Notes: a model not told the origin generated them from the sequence alone. A stretch of 64,000 nucleotides of DNA from an uncultured Leucobacter sp. (GCA_937967375.1 CALCJF010000008.1:1-64000); one strand, 5' to 3'; shown: positions 25,764-35,723, counted from the first letter of the stretch. Made by a program: numbers and translations.

Positions 25764-27233
25764 TCAGAGTCGCGAGTACACCCGCAGCGGATGCTCGATC
25801 TTCTCGACGAGACTTCCAATGAAACCTGCCGCGTAGCCCCCATCGCACACACGGTGATCGAACGCGAGCGAGATCTGCGCGATGCGCCGCACGACGATCT
25901 CGCCGCCAACCACCCAGGGGCGCTCGATGACTCGACCCATTCCGAGAATCGCGACCTCGGGGTGGTTGATGATCGCGGCTGAACCGTCGACGCCAAAGCC
26001 GCCGTAATTATTGAAGGTGAACGTCGACCCGCTGAGACGAGCGGGAGCAAGACGGCCGGTTCTTGCCTCCGCACTGACCTCACGCAACGCAGTATCGAGC
26101 TCGGCGATCGAAAGTGCGCTCGCTCGCGGCAGCACGGGCACCGAAAGCCCCCGCTCCGAGTCGACAGCGATGCCGAGATTGATGCCGTCAAAGCTCATGA
26201 GCTCGGTGCCATCGTCGCTCAGACGCGACGCGAGCAGCGGATACTCCTGCAGCGCAAGCAGTACGAAGCGGGCAACCAGCGTCGTGATCGACGGCGGGCG
26301 CTCCCCTTCTGCCGCCATCTGCGGGCGCAGCTGCCATAGCTCGGTGAAGTCCACATCGACCCACACCGTCGCCTCGGGAATCTCGGATCGGCTGCGACTC
26401 ATCTTCGCCGACACCGCCTTGCGCAGCGGCGAAAGCTTTTCAGACGAGGCAAGGTGCAGGCCATGCAGGCCCTGAACCTCGTCACCTGAGGCAGCTGCGG
26501 TAGCCGGCGCGACTGCGCGGCCCGCATCAGCACCGAAAGCCGCCGCGGCATTCAACACATCGGTTCGGGTCACCGCGCCGTCACTTCCAGTTGCGATGAT
26601 GGCGCGAGGATCGACCCCAAGTTCTTTTGCAAGACGGCGCACAATGGGTGAGCGCACCGCGACGGGGCCGACCCGGTTCTCATCAGCAGCTTGAGATACC
26701 GCAGCTTGAGATGCAACGGGTTGCACCGGCTGCCGCGACGCTTCTGCGGGCTCGGCTGCCTCGTGGCGAGGGGAAGCCTTGCGCTTGCGGCGACCCTTTG
26801 CAGCTACGCTGCCCGTACCGTATCCGATGAGCACATTGCCGGAGCCGGCGTCTGCGTCTGCGGGTCGAGCTCCTGCGCGCTCCTCAGCACGATACGCCTC
26901 GGCCTCGGTGCGGTCGGCTACGTCACCATCGAGCGAGCCCGAGGCAGCTCCATCGCTTGCAGCGCTCCCTGCACCACCACCGGCGACGTCTCCCTCATCG
27001 CCCACTTCGAGCACGGGCGACCCGGTAGCAACCGCTTCGCCCTCCTCACCATGCAGCGCAAGAACGGTGCCGGCGTATGGAGAGGGTAGTTCGACGATGC
27101 TTTTCGCGGTTTCGACTTCGGCGATCGCCTGGTCTATCGAGATCGTATCGCCAACCGATACCATCCAGCGCACGATGACCGCCTCGGTGAGACCCTCACC
27201 GAGGTCGGGAAGCAAGAATACTTGCGCAGCCAT
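25764..27233 (-). CDS. 2-oxoacid dehydrogenase complex E2, dihydrolipoyllysine acyltransferase
   Basis: E2 core protein of 489 aa. There is one N-terminal lipoyl domain with the lipoylated Lys at about residue 44 (EVETAKSIVEL). A long Ala/Gly/Glu-rich linker (about 90-185) and a peripheral subunit-binding domain near 195-235 (SPIVRRLAKELGVDP) follow. The C-terminal catalytic domain has the active-site FDHRVCDGGYAAGF. Single lipoyl domain and operon partners point to a branched-chain 2-oxoacid or pyruvate-type complex. It starts at ATG 27233, 2 nt after the E1beta stop. No E3 gene is adjacent. Confidence 0.95.
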   Translation of the reverse strand: MAAQVFLLPDLGEGLTEAVIVRWMVSVGDTISIDQAIAEVETAKSIVELPSPYAGTVLALHGEEGEAVATGSPVLEVGDEGDVAGGGAGSAASDGAASGSLDGDVADRTEAEAYRAEERAGARPADADAGSGNVLIGYGTGSVAAKGRRKRKASPRHEAAEPAEASRQPVQPVASQAAVSQAADENRVGPVAVRSPIVRRLAKELGVDPRAIIATGSDGAVTRTDVLNAAAAFGADAGRAVAPATAAASGDEVQGLHGLHLASSEKLSPLRKAVSAKMSRSRSEIPEATVWVDVDFTELWQLRPQMAAEGERPPSITTLVARFVLLALQEYPLLASRLSDDGTELMSFDGINLGIAVDSERGLSVPVLPRASALSIAELDTALREVSAEARTGRLAPARLSGSTFTFNNYGGFGVDGSAAIINHPEVAILGMGRVIERPWVVGGEIVVRRIAQISLAFDHRVCDGGYAAGFIGSLVEKIEHPLRVYSRL

Positions 27234-27235
27234 GA

Positions 27236-28231
27236 TCAGTCCTCCCAGTGCAGCGAATCGATTGCGTCGATCACGCGGTCTACGTCTGGCAGATACCAGT
27301 GCTCAAGCTTGGGTGGTGCAAACGGAATGTCGAAACCGGTCACCTTGCGCACCGGCGCTTCGAGGTATTCGAAGCACTGCTCCGCGACTCTTCCCTGAAT
27401 TTCCGATGCAACGCTTGCATAGCCGGGAGCCTCTGAGATGACGACGGCGCGCCCCGTCGAGCGCACTGCCTGCATCACTGTCTCATCATCAAAGGGAGTG
27501 AGGGTGCGCACGTCGACCACCTGCACGCTGCGCCCGTCTTCTGCGGCCACCGCTGCCGCTTCGAGAGCGACCTGCACTGAGGGCCCGTAGGCGATCAGCG
27601 TGACATCGCTGCCCTCGCGCGCAACAGCAGCCTTGCCGATTGGGGCGGTGATGCTCGTATCGACCGGCCCCTTCGACCAGTACAGCTTCTTCGGCTCCAT
27701 GAACACGACCGGGTCAGCGGAAGCGATGGCCGCGCGCAGCAGCGAGTAGGCCTCCTGCGGAGTTGAAGGCGACACCACGGTGAGGCCGGGCGTGTGGGCG
27801 TAGTAGGCCTCAGACGAGTCGCAGTGATGTTCTACGCCGCCGATACCGCCGCCGAACGGAATGCGAATCACCATCGGCAGACGCAGCACACCCTTCGTGC
27901 GGTTGCCCATCTTCGCTACGTGGCTCACGATCTGCTCGAAGGCCGGGTATGCGAACGCGTCAAACTGCATCTCGACGACTGGTCTCATGCCGTTCATGGC
28001 CATGCCAACCGCACTGCCGATGATGCCCGACTCCGCGAGCGGGGTGTCGAAACAGCGGTCCTCGCCGAAGCGTGCGGTCAGTCCATCGGTGACGCGAAAC
28101 ACGCCGCCGAGCGCGCCCACGTCTTCGCCGAACACGAGCACGCTCGGATCATCGGCGAGGCTGTCGGCGAGCGCGCGATTCAGCGCCGCCGCCATCGTCA
28201 TCGTCATCGTCTGGGTGGTTTCTGCGCTCAT
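27236..28231 (-). CDS. 2-oxoacid dehydrogenase E1 component, beta subunit
   Basis: E1beta subunit of 331 aa of the heterotetrameric ThDP-dependent E1. Typical stretches are VFGEDVGALGGVFRVTDGL near residue 30, EMQFDAFAYPAFEQI and the HCDSSEAYYAHTPGL loop with His near 130, and a transketolase C domain in the last third (VVDVRTLTPFDDET). I chose the ATG at 28231 because GGAGG lies 10 nt upstream and the start overlaps the E1alpha stop (ATGA). It is the middle gene of E1alpha-E1beta-E2. Confidence 0.94.
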   Translation of the reverse strand: MSAETTQTMTMTMAAALNRALADSLADDPSVLVFGEDVGALGGVFRVTDGLTARFGEDRCFDTPLAESGIIGSAVGMAMNGMRPVVEMQFDAFAYPAFEQIVSHVAKMGNRTKGVLRLPMVIRIPFGGGIGGVEHHCDSSEAYYAHTPGLTVVSPSTPQEAYSLLRAAIASADPVVFMEPKKLYWSKGPVDTSITAPIGKAAVAREGSDVTLIAYGPSVQVALEAAAVAAEDGRSVQVVDVRTLTPFDDETVMQAVRSTGRAVVISEAPGYASVASEIQGRVAEQCFEYLEAPVRKVTGFDIPFAPPKLEHWYLPDVDRVIDAIDSLHWED

Positions 28232-29322
28232 GCCGAGGCCTCCGTTCGCACGATCTCGTCTTGCAGCAGCTCCCATTGATGCTCAAGCGTTGCGGGCCTC
28301 TGCGCAAAGACATGCTCGAAGAGTTCCGAAGGGTCCACCGATACCTCTCGGTTCATTGCCTCGCGAAGCTCGGCCGCGACAAGCTCCGCTTCAGCAGCGA
28401 AACGCTCTTCGGCTTCATCATCGAGCACGCCAGCCTCTCGCAGATGCGCGTGAAGTCTTGTGAGGGGATCGCGGCTGATCCAGCTCTGCACCTCCTCGCG
28501 TTCGCGGTAGCGGGTGTCGTCATCGGCGTTCGTGTGCGCCTGCATGCGGTAAGTGTGAGCCTCAATCAGGCTCGGGCCCTCTCCGGCGCGCGCGCGAGCA
28601 ACGGCTTCGTCGAGCACGGCAAGCACGGCGGCGAAGTCGTTGCCGTCAACCCGCTGCCCCGACATCCCGTAACCGATCGCTTTGTGTGCAAGCGAGGGTG
28701 CAGCGGTCTGCCGCGAAAGCGGCACCGAAATCGCGAACTCGTTGTTCTGAACGAAGAACACCACGGGCAGCCCGAAGACCGCGGCGAAGTTCATAGCCTC
28801 GTGAAAATCGCCCTCACTTGTGGCTCCGTCGCCGCACATCGCCAGCACCACCGTGTCTTCGCCGCGCAGCTTCGCCGCGTGAGCGAACCCCACCGCGTGC
28901 AGCATCTGCGTGGCGAGCGGAGTCGCTTGCGGCGCGACGCAGTGCTCCCGAGAATCGTAGCCAGAGTGCCAATCGCCTCGTAGCAACACCATCGTGTCTT
29001 CGGGCGATACGCCCTTCGCCATTACGGCGACAGAGTCGCGGTAGGTGGGAAACAGCCAGTCCCCCTCGCCCAGCACCGAGGCGGCGGCGATCTGGCAGGC
29101 CTCTTGTCCGTGCGACGAGGGGTAGACGGCGAGCCTGCCCTGGCGCACCAGCGCGTTGCACTGCTCATTGATGCGCCTGCCTCTAACGAGCGCGGCATAG
29201 CCGTGCAGCAGCGTGGCCGCATCGGGCATCTGGTAGCCCTCGTGCTCGACCCGGGCACCCTGCTCATCAATGAGCTGCACGGGCGTGGCATCTGGCAACT
29301 GTGCGGCATCGGCATCGCGCAT
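28228..29322 (-). CDS. 2-oxoacid dehydrogenase E1 component, alpha subunit
   Basis: E1alpha subunit of 364 aa. The ThDP-binding motif GDGATSEGDFHEAMNFAA to VVFFVQNN is at about residues 165-200, and the phosphorylation-loop-like region NADDDTRYRE near 270. The enzyme decarboxylates a 2-oxoacid (branched-chain or pyruvate) and passes the acyl group to the E2 lipoyl arm. The ATG at 29322 has GAGGGGG 7 nt upstream and is the first gene of the operon. Without an AsnC/Lrp-type regulator next door, the specific substrate is uncertain; alpha/beta-type E1 in actinobacteria is usually BkdAB. Confidence 0.94.
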   Translation of the reverse strand: MRDADAAQLPDATPVQLIDEQGARVEHEGYQMPDAATLLHGYAALVRGRRINEQCNALVRQGRLAVYPSSHGQEACQIAAASVLGEGDWLFPTYRDSVAVMAKGVSPEDTMVLLRGDWHSGYDSREHCVAPQATPLATQMLHAVGFAHAAKLRGEDTVVLAMCGDGATSEGDFHEAMNFAAVFGLPVVFFVQNNEFAISVPLSRQTAAPSLAHKAIGYGMSGQRVDGNDFAAVLAVLDEAVARARAGEGPSLIEAHTYRMQAHTNADDDTRYREREEVQSWISRDPLTRLHAHLREAGVLDDEAEERFAAEAELVAAELREAMNREVSVDPSELFEHVFAQRPATLEHQWELLQDEIVRTEASA

Positions 29323-29368
29323 GATTCCCCCTCGAATCAGTTACTTCACTTTTCTCCCATCATGGCGA

Positions 29369-29421
29369 AGATCGATAGATCGTACTAACAAATCAATGAG
29401 TTGCTTTACAGATCGATCATA
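29369..29421 (-). promoter_or_regulatory. Candidate promoter/operator region of the E1-E2 operon
   Basis: In the 279-base gap upstream of E1alpha, the - strand reads TATGAT at 29421-29416 as a possible -10, with no clear -35. AGATCGAT occurs at 29369 and 29410, 41 bp apart (about four helix turns), and AGATCGTA directly follows the first copy. The remainder of the gap is AT-rich and holds only the terminator of the next gene. Confidence 0.3.
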
Positions 29422-29531
29422 ATTGGCGCTAAATTTCAGAAAAGAGTAAAGCCTCACAGTAACAAGAGAACCACGCGTGGGCGCTGCACCAGACGGATGC
29501 GCGGCGGGCGACGGCTCACCGAGCCCGAACG

Positions 29532-29580
29532 AAAAACGGCGGCCCGCGATCCCTCTTCGAAATAGGATCGCGGGCCGCCG
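29532..29580 (-). terminator. Intrinsic terminator of the DUF4190 gene
   Basis: Perfect 16-bp inverted repeat (29537-29552 with 29565-29580) and 12-nt loop, followed on the - strand by TTTTTC. It ends 21 nt downstream of the stop codon. Confidence 0.88.
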
Positions 29581-29601
29581 AAGCGTTGCCCTGCCGGGCG
29601 A

Positions 29602-30006
29602 CTACTGCGCGAGCACCTCGTCGCAGCTCACGGTCTGGCCGAGCACCTCAACGGAGGTTGCGCCGTCCATGCAAGCCTGCGCTGCCTCAGCCGCCGTGCC
29701 GCCGACAGCGGCGAGGCTGCCGAGCACAACGATCCAGACGATGATGCCGACGACGATCAGCACCGCGCCGATGATGACAGCGGCGAGAGCCAGACCGTTC
29801 TTCCGGCCAGCCTTCTTGGACTGCACCATCGCAACGATGCCGAGAATAAGACCAATCAGCGGCATCAGGAAGGCAAGGATGATCGCGGCAATGCTCAGGC
29901 CCTTGCCCGGCTCTGCTGCCACGGGAGCCGCGGCAGGGGCCGCAGCGGCCTGGTAGGCCGGGGCTGCCGGCTGTTCGGGGTTCTGAGGCATCTCGGGAGT
30001 GCTCAT
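29602..30006 (-). CDS. DUF4190-type small membrane protein
   Basis: Protein of 134 aa. The N-terminal 30 residues are Pro/Ala/Gln-rich and probably cytoplasmic and disordered. Two hydrophobic segments follow (LSIAAIILAFLMPLIGLILG at about 37-60 and ALAAVIIGAVLIVVGIIVWI at about 72-95), joined by a basic loop QSKKAGRKNG. The C-terminal 35 residues carry two Cys and may lie outside. ATG at 30006 with AGGAAC upstream. It is monocistronic with its own terminator. Function is unknown; such proteins are common and often multi-copy in actinobacteria. Confidence 0.85.
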   Translation of the reverse strand: MSTPEMPQNPEQPAAPAYQAAAAPAAAPVAAEPGKGLSIAAIILAFLMPLIGLILGIVAMVQSKKAGRKNGLALAAVIIGAVLIVVGIIVWIVVLGSLAAVGGTAAEAAQACMDGATSVEVLGQTVSCDEVLAQ

Positions 30007-30176
30007 ATCGGGGGTTCCTCTCGAATATCGGGGCGTTCACATAAAACGCTCAGATAATAGATTACGTGGGTGAAGCACCCTTTGCCGTGTTTTCACCAAA
30101 TTTTCTTGATGAATGTGCATTTCGCTTTGCACACTTCTGCGAGGTGTTTCGGCGCGGCGCAACGCCCAGAGACACG

Positions 30177-30209
30177 AAAGTGGGCTGCCTGCCGAAGCAC
30201 ACAGCCCAC
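30177..30209 (-). terminator. Candidate terminator of glmM
   Basis: GTGGGCTG (30180-30187) pairs with CAGCCCAC (30202-30209), 17 nt after the glmM stop. The - strand then reads TTTC. Confidence 0.65.
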
Positions 30210-30225
30210 CGAAATCGCGCTTATC

Positions 30226-31575
30226 TCAGATCGCGAGACGTTCTTTCACCACTGCGGCGAGGTCGTTCGCCAGCTGCTGGGCCTGCTCTTCGTGAGCGGC
30301 CTCGACCATTACCCGCACCACGGGTTCGGTGCCCGAGGGGCGAAGCAGCACTCGGCCGTTGCCTGCCAACACAAGCTCTGCCTGAGCAACGGCCTGCTGC
30401 AGCACGTCGTCACTGTTCGCCTTGCTGCGATCAACACCGCGCACATTCACGAGCACCTGCGGGTAGACGGTCATGCATTCGGCGAGTTCGGCGAGGGTCT
30501 TACCACTGCGCTTCACTTCAGCAGCAAGATGCAGCCCGGTAAGAATGCCGTCACCGGTCGTTGCGTAGTCGCTCATAATGACGTGACCCGACTGCTCGCC
30601 GCCGAGCGAGAAGCCGTCTGCGTTCAACCGTTCGAGCACGTAGCGATCGCCCACCCCGGTCTCGATCACGTCGATGCCGTTGTTCGCCATCGCGAGCTTC
30701 AGACCGAGGTTGCTCATTACGGTGGCAACGAGCGTGTTCTTCACGAGTTTGCCCCGCGCCGACAGTGAGAGGGCGAGGATCGCCATAATCTTGTCGCCGT
30801 CGATCATGTTGCCGGCGGCATCGACTGCGAGGCAGCGATCCGCGTCCCCATCGTGGGCGATGCCGAGGTCTGCACCGTGCTTCAGCACCGCCGCCATGAG
30901 CGGCTCGAGGTGCGTCGAACCCACGCCATCATTGATGTTGAAGCCGTCGGGATCGTTGCCGATCACGGTGACCTTGGCTCCGGCGTCGCTGAAGACATCC
31001 GGCGAAATACCGGCCGCGGCACCGTGCGCGCAGTCGAGCACGACGTGCAGGCCGTCGAGGCGAATCCCCTCGAGCGTGCCGAGTAGGTGCACGAGATAGC
31101 GGTCTTCGGCGTCGGAGAAACGCCGGATGCGGCCAACTTCGCGACCGGTGGTTGCCGCGTGCGGCTTCGCCATCACGGCCTCGATCTCGTCTTCAACGTC
31201 ATCGGGCAGCTTGAGGCCGCCCTTCGCGAAAAACTTGATGCCGTTGTCGGGCGCGGGGTTGTGCGAGGCCGAGACCATCACGCCGAAGTCGGCGCCCGTA
31301 TCGGCTACGAGGTATGCGGCAGCTGGGGTCGGAATGACCCCAGCTTCGAGCACGTCGACCCCCGCCGAAGCGAGGCCGGCAGCGACAGCAGCTGCGATGA
31401 ACTCGCCCGAGACCCGAGGGTCCCGCGCGACAACGGCCTTTGGGCGTCGGCTCTCGGCGCGCGCGTCGCGGCCGAGCACAAAGGCTGCAGACTGAGCGAG
31501 GCCCAGGGCCAGCTCGGCGGTGACATCCACCCCAGCCAGACCCCGGACCCCGTCGGTGCCAAATAGGCGACCCAT
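30226..31575 (-). CDS. glmM: Phosphoglucosamine mutase GlmM
   Basis: Converts glucosamine-6-phosphate to glucosamine-1-phosphate for UDP-GlcNAc and cell-wall synthesis; cytoplasmic. It has 449 aa, the family length. The active-site phosphoserine is residue 104 in [16 protein letters not shown]. The Mg-binding loop [11 protein letters not shown] is near 245, the sugar-binding GEQSGHVI near 330 and the phosphate loop [14 protein letters not shown] near 410. ATG at 31575, 17 nt after rpsI. The order rplM-rpsI-glmM is usual in actinobacteria. Confidence 0.97.
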   Translation of the reverse strand: MGRLFGTDGVRGLAGVDVTAELALGLAQSAAFVLGRDARAESRRPKAVVARDPRVSGEFIAAAVAAGLASAGVDVLEAGVIPTPAAAYLVADTGADFGVMVSASHNPAPDNGIKFFAKGGLKLPDDVEDEIEAVMAKPHAATTGREVGRIRRFSDAEDRYLVHLLGTLEGIRLDGLHVVLDCAHGAAAGISPDVFSDAGAKVTVIGNDPDGFNINDGVGSTHLEPLMAAVLKHGADLGIAHDGDADRCLAVDAAGNMIDGDKIMAILALSLSARGKLVKNTLVATVMSNLGLKLAMANNGIDVIETGVGDRYVLERLNADGFSLGGEQSGHVIMSDYATTGDGILTGLHLAAEVKRSGKTLAELAECMTVYPQVLVNVRGVDRSKANSDDVLQQAVAQAELVLAGNGRVLLRPSGTEPVVRVMVEAAHEEQAQQLANDLAAVVKERLAI

Positions 31576-31592
31576 GCGAGTACCCGCGCTGC

Positions 31593-32069
31593 TTAACGCT
31601 TCGAGTACTGAGGCGCCTTGCGGGCCTTCTTGAGACCAGCCTTCTTGCGCTCGATAACGCGAGCGTCGCGGCTCAGGAAGCCGGCCTTCTTCAGCGTCGG
31701 GCGGTTGTGCTCGGCGTCGATCTCGTTGAGTGCGCGGGCGATCGCGAGGCGAAGCGCACCGGCCTGGCCCGAGGGGCCGCCACCCTTGATACGAGCAGTG
31801 ATGTCGTACGAGCCGTTCAGCTCGAGCACGGTGAACGGATCGGTGATCAACTGCTGGTGCAGCTTGTTCGGGAAGTACTCAGCGAGCTCGCGACCGTTGA
31901 CGGTCATGGTGCCGTTGCCGGGTACGAGGCGCACGCGGGCAATAGCCTGCTTGCGACGGCCCACAGCTGCACCGGGAACGGTGAGCGCGGGGCGAGGGGT
32001 CGACGCGGGCGCCTGCGACGCCGGGGTCTCGGTGGTGTAGCTCTCGACGGCCACGTTCTCTTCAGTCAC
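31593..32069 (-). CDS. rpsI: 30S ribosomal protein S9
   Basis: S9 of 158 aa. The conserved core starts near residue 35 ([17 protein letters not shown]) and ends with the invariant basic tail [12 protein letters not shown] that reaches the P site. The first 30 residues are an Ala/Thr/Pro-rich extension common in actinobacteria. Start codon GTG at 32069, with AAGGAC about 8 nt upstream. Co-transcribed with rplM (30 nt gap). Confidence 0.97.
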   Translation of the reverse strand: MTEENVAVESYTTETPASQAPASTPRPALTVPGAAVGRRKQAIARVRLVPGNGTMTVNGRELAEYFPNKLHQQLITDPFTVLELNGSYDITARIKGGGPSGQAGALRLAIARALNEIDAEHNRPTLKKAGFLSRDARVIERKKAGLKKARKAPQYSKR

Positions 32070-32099
32070 TTTGAAAGTCCTTATTCTTCGGTCGCGCGC

Positions 32100-32546
32100 T
32101 TACTGAGCGACCTGGCCGATTGCGTACGTGGTGGGCTGCTGTGCGGCGTGCGGGTGCTCAGCACCTGCGTAGACCTTCAGCTTGCGGAACTGGTCGCGGC
32201 CGAGAGAGTTCTTCGGCAGCATGCCGCGGATGGCACGCTCGACTACGCGCTCGGGCTTGCCCTCGATCATCTCGGTGTAGCTGGTGGTACGGAGGCCGCC
32301 CGGGTAGCCCGAGTGGTCGTAGTACTTCTTCTTCGACGCCTTGTTGCCGGTCAGCACGACCTTGTCAGCGTTGATGATGATCACGTGATCGCCCATGTCC
32401 ATGTGGGGAGCGAAGGTGGTCTTGTGCTTGCCGCGGAGAAGCGCTGCGGCGTGGGTTGCGAGGCGGCCGAGAACCACGTCGGTGGCGTCGATGACGAGCC
32501 AGTCGTGCTTCTGCTCAGCGGCCTTCGGCGAATATGTGCGAGTCAC
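32100..32546 (-). CDS. rplM: 50S ribosomal protein L13
   Basis: L13 of 148 aa with the family stretches [19 protein letters not shown] near residue 15, [19 protein letters not shown] near 50 and [14 protein letters not shown] near 110. Start codon GTG 32546 with only a weak GAAAG upstream. It begins the rplM-rpsI-glmM transcript. The 184-base gap to truA may hold its promoter, but I could not place one with confidence. Confidence 0.97.
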   Translation of the reverse strand: MTRTYSPKAAEQKHDWLVIDATDVVLGRLATHAAALLRGKHKTTFAPHMDMGDHVIIINADKVVLTGNKASKKKYYDHSGYPGGLRTTSYTEMIEGKPERVVERAIRGMLPKNSLGRDQFRKLKVYAGAEHPHAAQQPTTYAIGQVAQ

Positions 32547-32730
32547 AGTGTGCTGCTTTCGTTCGAAATGGAGTCGTTCGTGGATCCCTCCCCTGCCGAG
32601 TCTCTTGCCCGCTTGCGCAGAAAAGAGTGCATCGGCCCTGGGGGGCTCACATTCGGGTGCTGACGCACCAAGGGTCTACTTTAGCACAGCTTCAAGGGGA
32701 GAGCGAGGGTAACTGGCAGCGGAAGGAGCC

Positions 32731-33558
32731 TCATTCCCCCGCGGGATCGCGCCGCGCCCTCGTCATCTCTGCCCGAAGCGCGAGCTCATCGTCGGGCGGG
32801 TAGACGATCTCCTCGAGCGAGAGCCCGTGCGCCGGCATCACGGTGAAGCGGCTCGTGCGCTCGCGCGCGTCACGCAGCCGCAGGAGATCGTCGTGGCCGA
32901 TCCTCGCGCTGCCGACCGCAACCACCGAGCCGACGAGCGCGCGCACCATGGAGTGGCAGAACGCATCAGCCTCGATCGCGGCAGCGAACGCCCCGTCCTC
33001 GGCCTGCCGCCAGTCGAAGCGCAGCAGGTCGCGCACTGCCGTCGCCCCCTCGCGCGCCTTGCAGAAGGTGGTGAAGTCTTGCAGTCCCAGAAGTTCGTCG
33101 CTCGCGCGCTGCATGGCGGCGAGGTCCAGCACCTGGGGCAATTCGGCGGTGAATCGCGCGGTCAAGGGATCACGACGTCCGTTCGAGTCTCGCAAGCGGT
33201 ACTCGTATCTGCGCCGCAGCGCACCGAAGCGTGCGTCGAACGCGGACGGCACCTCGCGCACCGCGTGCACGACGACGTCAGCGCTGCCCCGTCGAGCGAG
33301 TACGCCGCCGAGACGGCGGGGGGTGATCCTCGCCGCAAACTCGTCGGCAACGTCAACGTGCGCCACCTGGCCGCGCGCGTGCACGCCAGCATCAGTGCGC
33401 CCGCCGACCACCAAACGGGGCCGAGCGTCTTCGGCACCGGCGCGAATCAGCACGCAGAGCGCGGCCTCGATTTCGTCCTGCACGGTGCGCAGCCCGGGCT
33501 GCGACGCCCAGCCGTGAAAACCGGTGCCGTCGTAGCCAATGTCGAGGCGCAGTCGCAT
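32731..33558 (-). CDS. truA: tRNA pseudouridine(38-40) synthase TruA
   Basis: Isomerises uridines 38-40 in the tRNA anticodon arm. Length 275 aa. The catalytic Asp is residue 56 in VGGRTDAGVHARGQ; RLDIGYDGTGFHGWASQPG at the N-terminus and FCHSMVRALVGSVVAVG near 205 complete the family pattern. ATG at 33558. In many actinobacteria truA directly follows rplQ; here a + strand acyltransferase gene and a repeat element lie between them. Confidence 0.96.
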   Translation of the reverse strand: MRLRLDIGYDGTGFHGWASQPGLRTVQDEIEAALCVLIRAGAEDARPRLVVGGRTDAGVHARGQVAHVDVADEFAARITPRRLGGVLARRGSADVVVHAVREVPSAFDARFGALRRRYEYRLRDSNGRRDPLTARFTAELPQVLDLAAMQRASDELLGLQDFTTFCKAREGATAVRDLLRFDWRQAEDGAFAAAIEADAFCHSMVRALVGSVVAVGSARIGHDDLLRLRDARERTSRFTVMPAHGLSLEEIVYPPDDELALRAEMTRARRDPAGE

Positions 33559-33667
33559 GGGCTAAAATATACAGGTTGCGCGCACGCGCCCGCCTCGAGC
33601 GCGGGCATCCCCCCGGCCCCCGCGCATTCGTCGACCAGACCGCACGCGGTGCGGCACCCACTTACGT

Positions 33668-35647
33668 ATGAGTTCAGTTTCACCCTCGCCCGCTTCGATC
33701 GCCCGAGCCGCCATCAGGCGCTCGCGACTTGGCGGCCTCGACGGGCTCCGTGCAATCGCCGTAGGAATGGTCGTCGTGTACCACCTCTTCCCCGCGACCC
33801 TGCAGGGCGGTTTTCTCGGCGTCGACGTATTCTTCGTCATCAGCGGATTTCTGATTACCACTCTGCTGCTCGCCGAGCACCGGCGCACAGGCAAAATTGC
33901 GCTCGGCGACTTCTGGCAGCGACGGGCGAGACGACTGCTCCCGGCACTCGCCCTCGTACTGCTCGTCAGCACCAGCGCAGCGCTCCTCGCCGGCAAGGAG
34001 CTGCTGGTGAGCATCGGGGCGCAGCTCGTCGGGGCCTCGTTCTTCGTCGCGAACTGGGTGTATATCGCGCTTGGCACAGACTATTTCGCTGGGGAAGATC
34101 CCGAGCTCTTTCGCAACACCTGGTCACTCGCGATCGAGGAGCAGTTCTACGTACTGCTCCCCCTCGTGCTGCTCTTTGCTCTGCGTATGCGCTCACGCTC
34201 CACCCGAGTGTTCTTCTTCGCCCTGTTCGGCGTCGGCTCCGCTCTTTGGATGAGCGCACTCTTCGCGCAGGGCGCCGCTGCAACGCGCGTCTACTTCGGC
34301 ACCGACACCCACGTGTTTGGGTTGCTGCTCGGCGTTGCACTCGCCTGCGCGCTCACTCCGTCAGCCTCCGTTCCCGCAGCCGCTCTGCCGCGCACGCTCG
34401 CAATCTGGCAGCAGCTGGGTCTGATCATCATCGGCGCCGCCGGCCTCACAGCGCTCGGCTGGCTGAGTGTCACCCTTCGAGAGGGCAGCCCCGAAAGCTT
34501 CATGGGCGGCTTTCAGCTCGCCACCGTCGCGGTGCTCGTCGTAGTGTGGGCGGCCACCCGCGAGGGCGCCTGGCTCGGGCGGGCGCTCGATGTGCAGCCA
34601 TTGCGCTGGATCGGCGAGCGCTCATATGGCATCTACCTCTGGCACTGGCCGCTGCTGCTGATTGTCGCCACGCTTGGCGCTCGCGTTGGCTCGGCGCCCT
34701 GGGTGGTACCTGCGGCAACGCTCGTTCTGACGCTGGGCCTCGCCGCACTCTCGTACCGCTACGTCGAGCAGCCGATCCGTCGGCTTGGTCTGCGTCGCTC
34801 GCTGGCGCAGGTGCTCAAACCGGTTCGGCTGCGCGGCCGCAGCCTGGCCGTCGGGTTCTCGCTGATCGCCGTGGTGCTGGTGACGGTGCCTGCCGCCGGA
34901 TACGCCATTTCTATTGCTCCCGCGCCGAACACGTCGTCCGAGGTAGTGTCGCGCGGACAGGCTGCGCTGCAGGCGCAAGGCGACCGGTCGGTTCGCCAGA
35001 CGGTGCCACGCGCAGAAACGGAAGAAGTTTCGCCGGTCGTCGATGACGATGGCGATGGATCGCTCGGCCCTGCGGGGCTCGGAACTCAGTGGGCAACGCA
35101 ACCGAAGTTCGAGGCGCCCAAACCCCAGCCTGTCGAGGGCTGGGAGATCTTTGCGGTCGGCGACTCGGTCATGCTCGCAAGTGCGCCCGAGCTCGCAGCG
35201 GTGTTTCCCGATATCTGGATCGACGCAGACGTCTCGCGCGGCTTTGGGGTCGGGGTTGGCATCGCCGAGGAGCTTGCCGCCCGCGGCGAGCTGCGGCAAG
35301 TGCTCGTGGTCGGTCTCGGCACCAACGGGCCCGTCGACGATGCCGATTTAGACCGGCTGCTGCGCGTGGCTGGCGAGCGTCGCATCGTGATTGTGAACGC
35401 CTACGCTGATCGCTGGTGGATCCCTGAGGTGAACCAGAAACTGCGGGCGTTCGCCGATGCCCACCGTGGCGTCACGCTCGCCGATTGGCAGGCTGCGATC
35501 CCGCTCGTACCTGGCGGGCTCGCCGGTGACGACATTCACCCGAACCCCAGCGGTGGTATCGCCTACGCGAACACCGTGCAGACCGCGCTCGACGCGCTGC
35601 TCGAGAAGAACGAGCGGCCGAAGCCGAAGCCCGCGCCGCGCGGTTAG
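33668..35647 (+). CDS. Acyltransferase 3 (OafA/YrhL-like) fused to SGNH domain
   Basis: Membrane O-acyltransferase of 659 aa. The N-terminal acyltransferase-3 domain has GGLDGLRAIAVGMVVVYHLF, GGFLGVDVFFVISGFLI with TM2, and WSLAIEEQFYVLLP near 155; about ten membrane segments follow to residue 415. A linker (about 420-485) leads to an outside-facing SGNH hydrolase-like domain with GDSVM (Ser block), GLGTNG (Asn block) and DDIHPN (DxxH block). Such fusions O-acetylate cell-wall or surface glycans. ATG at 33668; the ribosome-binding site is poor. It stands alone, inserted opposite in strand between rplQ and truA. Confidence 0.93.
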   Translation: MSSVSPSPASIARAAIRRSRLGGLDGLRAIAVGMVVVYHLFPATLQGGFLGVDVFFVISGFLITTLLLAEHRRTGKIALGDFWQRRARRLLPALALVLLVSTSAALLAGKELLVSIGAQLVGASFFVANWVYIALGTDYFAGEDPELFRNTWSLAIEEQFYVLLPLVLLFALRMRSRSTRVFFFALFGVGSALWMSALFAQGAAATRVYFGTDTHVFGLLLGVALACALTPSASVPAAALPRTLAIWQQLGLIIIGAAGLTALGWLSVTLREGSPESFMGGFQLATVAVLVVVWAATREGAWLGRALDVQPLRWIGERSYGIYLWHWPLLLIVATLGARVGSAPWVVPAATLVLTLGLAALSYRYVEQPIRRLGLRRSLAQVLKPVRLRGRSLAVGFSLIAVVLVTVPAAGYAISIAPAPNTSSEVVSRGQAALQAQGDRSVRQTVPRAETEEVSPVVDDDGDGSLGPAGLGTQWATQPKFEAPKPQPVEGWEIFAVGDSVMLASAPELAAVFPDIWIDADVSRGFGVGVGIAEELAARGELRQVLVVGLGTNGPVDDADLDRLLRVAGERRIVIVNAYADRWWIPEVNQKLRAFADAHRGVTLADWQAAIPLVPGGLAGDDIHPNPSGGIAYANTVQTALDALLEKNERPKPKPAPRG

Positions 35648-35723
35648 GCAGATCGGGCTTTTCGGCCCCCACCCATCGCCGCGCCTGCCGGCGCAGTGCC
35701 CTCTGCGCTGCGCCCACCTGATC

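Noticed and set aside
32827..35046. 739-codon open frame on + spanning truA and the acyltransferase gene
   Set aside because: It crosses two genes on both strands in non-coding frames and is Arg-rich throughout.
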